Shown here: positions 24,365-35,216 of the stretch, one piece after another
How positions within the stretch are numbered: position 1 is the stretch's first letter
Layout: every line of letters begins with the position of its first letter
Source: Vermamoeba vermiformis
Lineage: Eukaryota; Tubulinea; Echinamoebida
Length of the DNA: 64,000 nucleotides
Assembly (NCBI GenBank): GCA_045837725.1
Contig: JBEWZL010000083.1
Span: 1-64,000, forward strand
Reading direction: 5' to 3'
Program-made: the position numbers and the translations under genes
Notes under the pieces: generated by a model
Database searches by the model: none
The model's input: the letters and a program-made list of their open reading frames with translations, nothing else
What the model was told of the DNA's origin: nothing

Positions 24365-24587
24365 GAGGAAAGACGATCTCGCCCAGGATCTCGATCTGGT
24401 TAGGTGTGTAATTACTGCGACTTACTTTTTGTAAATGAATTAACAATAAAGGGCACTTGCGTAAGAGCGTTAGTACGCGTTAAGTTCATATTCATCCGTC
24501 GCGTACTGGAAAATTTCCTCCCTAAATTTAAGGGAGGCAAAGAGTCTAGGAAGAATCTGAGCGGGCCATAACGCTCTAGTACGCATA

Positions 24588-26171
24588 ATGGACACCACAA
24601 GAAGTACTATTGGTGCAGAGATCGCTTTAAAGACTGTTTTAAAGCAAAGAGAGATCTCGCATGAAGAGGTACGCTACTTATTCGAATTATTCTTTAATAA
24701 TGTTCTTAGGTAATATTCAGGATAGAATCGTTAGTATTGTCGTTCGTAGATCAGCTTGCTGAAGGTCATATAGCACCTCTAAGCCTCGTAAGTAAATTTC
24801 AAAAAAAATTAATTTGGATCTGATTAAATTTTTTCTTAGTCTAATGGCTCTTCAATTCAAGAGTTTCCAAACGATAATTACGACGAAGAGATAGGCGCCA
24901 AGCCCGAGTCTATTCGAAGAGCAGGCAATAAGCGAGGCATAATCAAGTCATATTTCCGAACTTGGGCCGTTATATCGAATTTCTATAGCATTTTTAGCGA
25001 TGAATTGTCGTCAGGCATATCAACTCAGTCGACACTAAGAGATGTATATTATACAATGAAGCCTAAAGAACTGTTCAGCGAGTGCACATCCGGTCAAGTC
25101 TCGAAAATAGTCTCGGACGTTGCAACAATTCTAGATTGTAGTAGAGACTCACTTAAAATTCGTCCTTCAAGTCATGGCATGGTATTCGGTCGTTTGGCAG
25201 TCCAAGTAAGTCCCAATTCCTACGACTGAAATTTGTACTGGATCTGATCTTCCGTAGTCGGGGATCTGCGATTGGATTGATTGCGAAGAGTCATCGGTTT
25301 CGATTCAAGTACTCTACGACTTGCTTTTCAACGAGAATAAGAACGTCCCGTTGAGCGAAAAGATCGATGCCGAAGGCTGTCAATATTTACTGCTCGTTGA
25401 AAAAGAAGGAGTGATGGCGAGTCTCATTGAATCAAATTTCCACCGAAATTTCATTCCAGGAATCATGATTTGCAGCCAAGGCGTGCCTGATTTGTGTACG
25501 AGACAAGTCGCATTTTTGTTGCACCAGTACTTGGGCTCAAATGTGCCAGTCATCGCTCTCACTGATTACAACCCTGGTGGACTCGTCATTTTGACCACAT
25601 TCAAAGTACGTTTATGACCTGAGTATAATGACATATAAACAATACTAAAGATAAATTCATAGTTTGGATCCGAGAACCTTGGATTTGATGGCATGAAGTA
25701 CAGTAAGTGAAGCGATTTTGATATTGATATAGGTCAAAAATACTCATTATTTTCATATGACAGCGATTCCAACGACAGGTTGGCTCGGCATTAGAGCTCG
25801 AGACATCATCGAGACACAATTGCCGTCAAAGTACTTTGAGTGTTTGACCAGCAGAGATTACAGCTTGATGACTACTTTGGCCGAGAAGCCTTTCTTTCAC
25901 GTAAGTGGCCTGTTAATTCGATTTAAACTTTAAGACTGCATTCAATTTTTTAAAATACTTTTTCATTAATTTTGTTTTTTTAACAAAATGCCAAGGGCAT
26001 CAATTTTTTTGTGGCACTAATCTTGGTTTTTCTTTCCAGAGTGCGGAATTCAAGCGCGAGTTGGCAATGATGCAAATGAAAGTTCAAATTGAAGCGTTCA
26101 ATCACTTCGGATTTGATTTTTTCCCGCGCTTACTTGCCGCAAGAATACAACAACAAGAATGGATCGTGTAA
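24588..26171 (+). CDS. SPO11: Meiotic double-strand-break transesterase SPO11 (TopoVIA-like)
   Basis: Seven exons: 24588-24668, 24710-24787, 24840-25205, 25258-25605, 25663-25702, 25764-25900, 26040-26171, about 393 aa, the usual Spo11 size. The winged-helix part carries STLRDVYYTMK; the second Tyr (about residue 124) matches the DNA-linked catalytic Tyr. The Toprim part has LLLVEKEGVM with its metal-binding Glu, then TDYNPGG where most homologues have DxDPxG, so the second acidic position is Asn here. FGSENLGFDG and the C-terminal FNHFGFDF close the family pattern. Its presence implies a capacity for meiotic recombination in this organism. Orthology is confident; full activity with D-x-N is an open question. 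Confidence 0.95.
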
Positions 26172-26305
26172 CACGAGATTGTTAGAGAAAGGGTAGTGTG
26201 ATAAGTTTACATGTGGGGGTTTAAATAAAAAACATTAAATAAGAAAAAAAGTCGAATCTACAAGCACAATAAATTAAATATTTCTTCGAGCGATAAAAAT
26301 TATCA

Positions 26306-28106
26306 TTAAGTTGTGCTGATGATGTAAAACATAGCAGCAGCAACGCCCAGCAAGCACATAACGAGAATGCAATCGCAACAGCAGTTCTTGGGCGATCGGA
26401 CCTACGTAATGATGCCATTAATATACGGTTATAATAAATAGAAAAATTGCAAAAATAATTTTAGATCCGCGGATCCAGTCGGATCTCGGACACTAGATCT
26501 AAATTTGTATATTATAAAAAGACTATATACCTTCTTCAGAGTCTTGCTAAGCTGAGTGTTAAGTGTTTCTAGTGTAGCACGAGTCTTATCGACACGAACA
26601 TTGAGTTGTTCAATTTCGGGATCTTGTCGCTTCAATTCTCCGTTAATATCCACTGCAATGCCCTTCAATACTCGAACTCCTTGCAAAACTTCCTCTAAAC
26701 CAGCTTCCTATAATTAAAAAACAATAGGTAAGTATTTTTTCATCATTTTGGCGCTACTCATCGGATCCAATTACAATTTTCCATAAAAGGAAAAAATTTC
26801 AATTTGCTTTGTTTAAGCTTTGACAATATGTTATATAAGCACGCCATGATGCATTATAATATTATAGTACTTACGATTTCATCGTCGTTAAGTCGCAACT
26901 GAACGAATTGAGGGTCATCAATGTCAGGGATGCCGCTAACCCAGGCCTGTCCTCGATCAATTTCCTCTGTAATAATAACGAAAGGTGAGTCATATATTAT
27001 TATTTAATACATATTTCACAAATATAACAAATTAGAAGGATTTTTTGCGCAGAGAATGTGATCCGGATCTTGTTGAAGAAATTTACGAAAAATTCGTTCT
27101 TATATCAACATTTAATATTCTACGAATACTATAGTATGCTTATATGTCTATATTAATTTACCTTGATCGATTCCGTCTGTAAATAAATTATCATCGTCGT
27201 CCTTAGATGTGGTGCCATAAGCTTCAGTCTTTTTAAGCTCTTTAATGTGTTCATATGTCAATTTAACTACTAGCTGTTCCTTTTCGAGTTGAGCTTTGTC
27301 TTTTTCGTCTTTATCAGCCTGAAAGCGGAGAATTAATAATCCGGATGTACCGCAAAAATTCAAGCCTTTATGTGGCTTTATAAACGCTTATTATAATGAT
27401 ATTATGATACATATCACTATCATATAAGCCATTATAGTGATATAGATCGTTTATAGAGGTACTGCATTATTTTTAAGCGACATCTGGTTCGCGTGGCGGG
27501 ATTTGTGACTTTCGCTTGAAAATTGATATTTTTAAATAATTAATTATACTTACGGTCTTAGCCAATTTACGACCACGTTTTTCTTGTAAAGCTTGTAAAT
27601 CCTTAGCCTCTTCTTCGAGTTTTTTAATTCGTTTTCGGATGGCGGCTGAATCTTTTGCAACTTGCGCCCGATCTCCTTTTTTCTTGCCCAATAATTGATT
27701 TCTTTCTTCGATGGCCTATTATAAGCGATTAATATCATGTATTATATGAAAAATAATTTAATAACGGTTATTTGAATATTTTTCAAATTTCTCATCCGCA
27801 TTCGGTTATTAACCATGAAAATAACGCATATATGATTACCAATGCGTATAATAATATAATACTACTATTTTAATATCTTTACGTCGAATGCATTGAATAA
27901 TTTGATAGATTAGTTTGTAACGAACAAAAAATCATTGGATTTGTTACCTTTCGCAAGTCACGCATTTCAGCGGCCATACGACGCTTCATTTTAGTAAAAT
28001 TATCCAAATTCTTTTCAGTTTCTTCTGTTCTTTGCTTTTCAATCGCATCTGCGCATTCGATCTCAATTTCGTACAAGATCTTCAACAAGGGATTAAATCG
28101 CGACAT
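26306..28106 (-). CDS. Qc-type SNARE, tail-anchored
   Basis: Six exons: 28106-27948, 27715-27554, 27318-27162, 26966-26875, 26707-26531, 26401-26306, about 280 aa. The N-terminal two thirds are charged and coiled-coil rich (EIEIECADAIEKQRTEE ... KLEEEAKDLQALQEKRG). The SNARE helix spans about residues 195-250 (GLEEVLQGVRVLKGIAVDIN ... VRVDKTRATLETLN). The central layer position appears to be Gln (KRQDPEIEQLNVRV). The tail is RSPKNCCCDCILVMCLLGVA followed by a short hydrophobic end, so a Cys cluster adjoins the membrane anchor and may be palmitoylated. Plant SYP7 and Dictyostelium Syn8-type Qc SNAREs have this plan. Probably acts in ER/Golgi or endosomal fusion. Confidence 0.78.
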
Positions 28107-28725
28107 GATGCTATATTAATATCTACTATACACTCTATATACAACAAACAGCACTAATAATTGAACACTTGTGCTGTTATTTGTGCCTTTCAATTCAAAT
28201 AAACTGGGCAAAATACCCGAAGCTTGAAACTACCGTATTTTTTCGAATTTTCGAGCTCTATTAACATAAAAACCAGTATTATTGGTATAAGTATATGACC
28301 TACAAGATATTAAGCCATCTACAATGAAGATAATGATGTACAAGGATGCAGATTCAGTTGTGACCTCATACCGGAGTACAAGTAAGTCATAAGTAGTCAG
28401 TACTATAAGCAGCCTAATAATATTTCATACTTATTGTATCACTAGGCAGAAATTTACCTTTTTGATTAATTACCGCGATCCATTACTTTTTCAATTGTTT
28501 TCATAACAATTATTAGATTATTAATATGAGCAAGAAAATAATTACAACGACCCTTATATTTTATTATCCGGCTGAAAAAACTAGCAAATTTTATTCGTGT
28601 TTTGCAACCGCAACAATCGGTACATCCGCAACAATTCCTTAAATTAATAATTAATTTAATGTGATTGATAACACAATGTTTATTATAATACAAGATTATT
28701 TTTTGTTACTTTTCCCGCTTTGCTT
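28107..28725. other. Spacer between Qc-SNARE and FERM/LRR genes
   Basis: About 620 nt of AT-rich DNA. A short plus-strand frame begins at 28324 and ends at a GTAAGT, so a tiny intron-bearing gene cannot be excluded, but its product is not recognisable. Confidence 0.3.
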
Positions 28726-31700
28726 TCACTGCCGCGCAGAGAATTTGAGTACAGTCATGCTAGGCAAGCTCTCCAATCGTTTTTGCAGCTTGTACGTGAT
28801 ATTAAAGTCATTTTTGCGCAAATCAACTTCTTTGATGAAACAGTTCTTGGACAGCAAGCCGATCCAATCGTCCAAACAATGGTTCGACAACGAATTTTCT
28901 TGGAGTGATAAGAATTGTAACGTTGTGTTCTTACTCAACGCGCTAATGATCTGTAAATATAAATATATTAATATCGTCATAAATTACCGCAAATTTTCAT
29001 TTTTTGGATCTGATCCAACAAAAAATGACGGATCTTGTTCTATATTACTATGATTGATTAAACGAATATATGGTCTCTATACTTACTTCTTTAATGCTAC
29101 TATTTCCTATTTGATTCTTATCCAGCGAAAGTCTAAGCAAAAAAAGATCAGGATCCCGATACAACCACTCAAAGCTATTACAATTGACTACGACGTATTT
29201 AATAGCATTACTTACGATAAAAGACCCTTATTTTTGCCTAGTGCGATTGAAATATGCGTGATTGAATCTTCTTTCAGCGACAGACTGGTCATATTTAGCG
29301 TGGTCAAGGTGTGATTGTTGATCAATGCCTCGGCCAATAGTGCTACTTCTTTTTTCTAAATATGGTAATCGTGGTTAGTACTCGGCACTGCCAAGTATAT
29401 TTTATGTCACTTACGCCTAGTGAAGTCGAAGAAATGTCTAATAATCGCAGCGAAGTGTTGACCTTAAGATGTTCGAACAGCGCGGATGCACCGGTCTAAA
29501 TAAGGAAATGTTAGCGATCATATAGCTAGCCTAATATGGACTTACGTGGCCTAAACTGTTGCCGGATAAATGTAACTCTTGAAGATTCGAGTTTTGCGTT
29601 AAATAGTTGCAAAGTAACACAGTCGAAGATTTGTCGAGACCTAACGAGGGAATCGTAAGCGGTCATATTACCATAAAAGGAAATAAGGACTCACCGCCAT
29701 CAGGTACTTCAAGTCCTAACAGATTTGCATTCTTGCCAACAGCGTCTAAGATCTGAAAAAAGTGTCAGTATCAACGGTTCACTGAACCGAAAATAAATTT
29801 GATAAAATCATTATTTACCTCTTTCCAACCCTTCTTACTGAAGTTATTATTACCACATTCTAAGTGCAATAAGTTTCGTGCAGTTAATAATCCTCGGGCC
29901 AAAATTCCGGCTTCTTTGTAACCCAGGCCGTTTTGACCAATCATAAGTCTAATAGTAATTATATTAATACGATACTATCATATATATAGATTATAGTCGG
30001 GACCTACTTTCTAATCCTATTATCGGATTTCAAATAATCAGCGATGGCTGTCAGTCCACGTGCGCCAAAGTCATTGCTGCGCAGATCCACCACATTGAAC
30101 CGGCTAACGAATACAATCAATTAATATTTCCTTATTTGGTCATTTAATAGAGTATTACGTACCATCCCGAGGCCTTAAAAGTATTAAACAGTTGTTCGAT
30201 ACCGGTGTCCGTGATCTTATTGCTGGCCAGTGAAAATTGTTCGAAGAATTGGACTTTCGTGAACAACTTCAAGAACACTTCCAAATTAGTCGATTTGATC
30301 ACGTTGTTGCTCAGATCTAGCACTCGTAAATTCGGCAAATACTAAAAAAGGAATTAGAGCCACTCGCATGTTTTTGCAAAAAAAAAAAAAAATGACCGAA
30401 GTAATGACCATATTTGGTAATCGATTAGTGATACTTACCGAAAGGGCTTCAATGAACGGGACCATGTGTTTGTCCGTGAAGTTATTGTGCGTGAAATAGA
30501 ATTGTACTAATTTGGAAAGACGAGGCAAGTACGGCGGAATCATCTAAACATAATCATTAGTGATTCATTTCCTATTATAGATAATAATTATACTTACAGC
30601 TATCGTATCTTTATCAAAATTCTCGCTCAAGTTCAAGTATTCCAGATCCGGTGTGTAATCGAAAACTTTGGCGCTGAAGTCATTTTAAAGTTAATCATTT
30701 CCTTATTTGGTAATAGCGACTAATCTATCAACTTACAACTGTGCGCTGATCGTATTCTGCTTCAAATTGATTTGTTTCATTTTAAAGTTCAATTTCTCCG
30801 GTTCATTTGCGACCAACCTGTAATTATCAATATGAGCAAGTATTATTATCATGATGATGATATAGTTATGCGGACCTATTATAGCTTTGATTCAATTCAA
30901 TGGCTTTCAAAATTTGCATGCTCGTGTTTTCATCCATCCAAGATGACGGCAATGCCTAAATAAGGAAATGTTAGCACCCGATCGAGCTAATACATTGCCT
31001 ATATATAGTAGGTGTCGGCTACTTACAAAATTAGAAAGAGGAGTGCTTGAATCGAAAGAGTTGTTGACCAAATGAAACAGAGATTGCGGTACTTGACTTT
31101 TATCAGCCACACAACTAAAATTGATAAAAATAAGTTAGAGTCACTGGTAATTACCAAATAAGGAAAATATCTATTTGCTTACACGTTGCGTAGTTGTGCC
31201 ATAAAGTGACTTAATTGAGATCCAAACGCGTCACGTGATTTCAGACCGGTCAAAGCACGTGACAGGGTCGTGTTGTGCAACTGATGAGTGGCAGCATTAG
31301 CAGCCAGGGCAGAAGAGGGTTCCACACCTGGTCTCGGCGTCTCTTCTAATATTCTGCCGCGTATTCTCACTGCCGTTCTGTACGGTGCGTAAGTGTACCA
31401 CGGCAACAAACCCGCGTACGTCACTCTAAAAGAAACAGGATTAGTAGAGTACCTCACGTACTATTATAATATAATATAAGATTAATATGCGTTATATAAG
31501 TTAAAACTAAGATTTTGAAAGGAAATAGTGAAGTTCAAAGTGGATCTTGTTCTCCGAAGAATTCTTTCGGAGACAAAAACGATAATTTAAATCAAAAAAA
31601 CTGGATGTAAAGCTTAGTAGTATCAACTATAATTAGGAGATATTCTCATCATGGCACGAACTAAACAATCAGGTCGTAATCCTCGCAAAATGTTAATGAC

Positions 31701-34700
31701 CATCGAAGCAACGAACATCAATACTAATACGAACAGTAAAACTGCCAATAATAATGTTGAAAAAAAGCCTCAAAAGGTTTCTCAAATAAAAAAACCATGG
31801 CCACATCGATATAAAATTGGAAGCACTCCTTCTAAAGGTAAATTAAATATTTTGAAAAATGATGTTCGTCATTTCAAAGTTAATATAATTATTATTTAAA
31901 TCGTTATATTAATACAGTTGCATATATTTTGTAGCTATGCGAGAGATTCATCGGTTACGCAAGTCAACAGAATTATTAATCAAGCGACGTCCCTTTGAAC
32001 GCGTCATCAAAGAAATTTCGCAATCTCTCGAGCATGTGACAGTCAAATTAAGGTTTCAAAAACAAGCTTGCGAGGCACTACAAGAAGTGACTGAAGCTTA
32101 TTTGACCGGACTGTTAATGGATGCGGATCTGTTGGCCAAACACGCCAAGCGAGCAACATTACAAGTCGCTGGTAAAATCGATACTAGTAACACACATATA
32201 TATAATATTAATATATTGTTATATAGATTTACAACTCGCTCAAAAAATTCGTGCCAAGAAAACAAAAAGTTGCTAACGAAACAAAACTTTATGCTGTTTC
32301 GTTAGAGTGTCTCAATAACAATTGAGTGTACATTTATAATATATTATTAGCAATAAATAATAAATAATTAGGCAAAGAAGCGGCCGTAGTATTACGCAAA
32401 AAATGTACTCAAAAAATTGAACGACGAAAAGAATAATAATTGTTTTTTCCATATTTAGACGTACCTCTTTTCATCGGGCGAAGGATTAGTAGTGCCAGTA
32501 GTCAGCGATGAATATCCATCTAACAATTCAATCACTGCATTTGCAGCTTGGTCGTCAGATTCGTACTTGATCCGTACTTCAAAGTAATCAGAAGTCATTT
32601 GATTTTTCTTCAAAAGTTTGATCGTGAATCCGTCTTGCAATCTGCGCCATTCTTTCAATTCGGGGAAAAAACTGAACTCGAATTGCGTCCGATCTGCATT
32701 TCTATCTTCATGGAAAAAGATACCAAATTCATTGATGCCTAATGTGATCTGAACTTTGCCTTGCTATAGTTAAAATAAGCATATTAATATTAATGTCAAT
32801 ATTTACGGCAACGGATTAAGCTGATAAAAGCGCCGTTCCTAGATCGGTTCATTTTTTTGTAGCGGCTTTGGACGTAAAAATTTTAAATGATAAATTAGGC
32901 TATTTTCGCAATGAAATTTAAGGATTGAATTATATTCGGTTCGCAATGAAGTTTTTTTTGGTTGGATCTGATCTGTTTTCGTACCGTGACTTCAAAGTAG
33001 GTTGTTCCAAAGCAAGGCAATTGTCTTGCAATCATCAAATAGCACCATTTAGCGTCGTCTTGAGATATTCCTAATTTAGAAAGTTCGAAATTAAACCTTT
33101 GCAAGTATGCAACGTAATCAAACAAAAACGTACCGGTCAATTGTTTGTACAGATCTGAAATTCTTTTAGCCCACTGATGGTGCGGTGTTGATCTTAAATA
33201 GTCTTTCGGCAAATAGTTCTTGAGAGATTCGGCACTAAAATAGGCAATTAAAATAAAATTTTATCTCGTGTTTTCTAGCGGTACTTTACAAATAAGGAAT
33301 TAAGGCAAATTTACGAATTGAATCAAAGAAATAATATTGTAATTTATACACTTCTATATATGGATACTTACTCTACGATGTTATTCTTGAATTTGTTTTC
33401 GTCGTAGTTTCCGAAATCGATTTGAAATTGATATGCAGCCAATTGGGCAGCAATAAGCTCAGGTACATAATAATCGCTGTTAATGACCGACTTTTGAATC
33501 TAAAAATAATTAAATTAATATTTTATTCGTACTGAACGATCCGGCATTAGACAGAAAGTATTTTCTTTTTAGCGTTTAAATATAGACTTACTTGGGCATA
33601 ATAATAGTGGTTCGCTTTAAGGTCTAACGAATATTGCGGCAATTTGAAGAATTTAACTTTGAGCATCAATTTTGATCTGTCGCTAACTCCTTGATCTTTC
33701 AAGCCTCTGTCCAGATCCAGCCATTTATCTAAATATAATACATTAATGAGCAACGAACATATCTTATGAGTTAATGCTATTGAATCATACCATGAATCGT
33801 ACTGGCCGTAATATCGGACAGCGCAAAGTAACCGATTGCCTCGAGCTCAAAACGACGCGCAATTATCAGCAATAAATCCTAGTTATAAATACTTAGAATT
33901 TGATATGGCAGTGGTATATTGATTTGTTTAAGATATTAAATTAATTTGGCACCGTTATTTTACTATATTTGGCAAGTCAAATACAAACGCAATTGCGTTT
34001 GAAAATTTCAATTCGTAAATGCAAGACTAGAGCATTATCATTACGTTAAGGATGATAATAAATGCGCGGGTTTAATAAGATGCAATTGTTTTCGAGTAAA
34101 TACGCTTCAACGGATGATTACGATTTTGTGAGCTGCATCCGTCGAATTCGCCAAATCAAAAATCAGCTAATAATTAGGAAATATAACTTACTCTTGCTTT
34201 CATATCGCTTTGTACGTAAATACTACGCGGATTTTCGTCAACAACAGAGATGTAGAGCATTATGCTTCCGGATTCTTTTGCTGATGATTCTCGCAGTAGA
34301 CTTTGTGTGTGTTTGATAGCAGTGGTAATATCTTCAGGTAGAGGCTTGGCAGGTCGATAAATAGGTATTCCAAATGCCGTTGTAATCAAACGCTGAGAAA
34401 TGGGGGTTTTCTAGATTCCAAAGTTAATTTTGTTCGAAATACGGCGCAAAAAATTAATTTGGCTAAATATAAATATTGTCTTATTATTATAGCGATGTAG
34501 CGTCTTTTTATTATTATTTAATTTATTAAAATTAATTTTCGCGTGCAATTTAAATAATAATAATTACCCTCCACTGGAGATTCAAGCGGATCAAACATAA
34601 TATCCGTAAATGCAACTGATGCATGTGCGTGCACTGAAGTGAGACTAACAGAGCTTGAAAAATCAGAACTGTTTGAAGCAGAATGTCGATCTCCTCGTTT

Positions 34701-34901
34701 TGCTTTTTTAATAGCAGGTGCTGATTTAATATTGCCTTTAAATACTGAATCGACAGTAACGGATTTCATCATAGTCTCCGTAGCCACTGTTTTAGGCGAG
34801 GGAGGCAATGGATTTGGTTGTGGATCTGTTCCGATAAGGTCATCAAGGAAGTTGTCCAAGTCCTTCGCCAAGTTCTCTAAAGAGGCGTCCGTATTACTCA
34901 T
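28726..34901 (-). CDS. FERM domain plus leucine-rich-repeat protein (many exons)
   Basis: A single long minus-strand gene. Exon 1 (34901-34568) encodes an acidic, Ser-rich leader. Exons from about 34410 to 31180 encode a FERM-like region: a ubiquitin-like lobe (IYVQSDMKA ... LLLIIARRFELEAIGYFAL), a helical middle lobe (YYVPELIAAQLAAYQF ... DLYKQLTGTFLFDYVAYLQR) and a C lobe (QGKVQITLGINEFGIFF). Exons from about 31110 to 28726 encode RNI/CARMIL-type repeats (LPNLRVLDLSNNVI, LLHLECGNNNF, LQELHLSGNSL, LQFLSLQENSL), many one repeat per exon. The donor at 32461 (phase 2) joins in frame to the acceptor at 31440 (R|VTYAGLLPWY), making an intron of about 1 kb that contains a histone gene. The join of exons 1 and 2 is unresolved. 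Probably a membrane-cytoskeleton adaptor; function inferred only. Confidence 0.7.
31551..31574. promoter_or_regulatory. Near-palindrome upstream of H3-like gene
   Basis: TCTCCGAAGAATTCTTTCGG continuing to AGAC is an imperfect palindrome 77 nt before the H3-like ATG. Related CCGAAAGAA/TTCTTCGG words lie at 34988 (about 90 nt upstream of the FERM/LRR ATG) and 37851 (about 180 nt upstream of the SASK-repeat ATG), suggesting a shared transcription-factor site. Confidence 0.4.
31651..32276 (+). CDS. Divergent histone H3, CENP-A-like candidate
   Basis: Three exons (31651-31837, 31935-32171, 32227-32276) encode about 157 aa. The tail begins MARTKQSGRNPRK, keeping the canonical ARTKQ start, then is unlike H3 (Asn/Thr/Lys-rich). 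The fold matches H3: HRYKIG|STPSKGAMREIHRLRK, STELLIKRRPFERVIKEI, then helix 2 ACEALQEVTEAYLTGLL and helix 3 LLAKHAKRATLQVA, ending DLQLAQKIRAKK. Loop 1 (SQSLEHVTVKLRF) is about three residues longer than in H3, a hallmark of centromeric H3. The usual PK before the last helix is missing in this splice form. An alternative last exon near 32372 (acceptor TTAG|GCAAAG) would give a different tail. The gene sits antisense in an intron of the FERM/LRR gene. Confidence 0.8.
32273..32305 (+). repeat. Perfect hairpin at the H3-like stop codon
   Basis: CTAACGAAACA (32273-32283) and TGTTTCGTTAG (32295-32305) form an 11-bp perfect stem with an 11-nt loop. The stop codon lies inside the first arm. It differs from the metazoan histone stem-loop but occupies a similar place in the mRNA. 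Confidence 0.7.
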
Positions 34902-35216
34902 ATTATACTCGAGTAACGCCGTCTTTTGTGGTGGTGCTGTATCGTGTGTACAAAAAAAAAGCACAAATTGAACTCGGGCTTTGAACCTCCGAAAGAATCT
35001 GATACCACGTATAAATATAACGTAGTCAGACCTTTAATTGCAATCGTTTAGCTGAAGTAGCGGTGTAATTGATTCGGTTTTTTTCGGAGGCATCCGTAGA
35101 TCGGAAAATTTCAGTACGAGTAAAGGGTAGGTTGCAAGTTAGAGAGCGCGTACTTCGATAAAGCTATTATCGAAGAAATAAAAGGGTTATTTAAGAGCGA
35201 TTAGTTCGATTTAAAC
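34902..35216. other. Spacer with hairpin upstream of FERM/LRR gene
   Basis: Holds the FERM/LRR promoter and the 3' end of the HAD gene. A 9-bp perfect inverted repeat CTTCGATAA/TTATCGAAG with a 5-nt loop is at 35153-35175, and a TCCGAAAGAAT word is near 34988. Confidence 0.5.

Noticed and set aside
28324-28460. Tiny spliced gene MKIMMYKDADS...
   Set aside because: Start and donor are present, but nothing recognisable follows and composition resembles the spacer.
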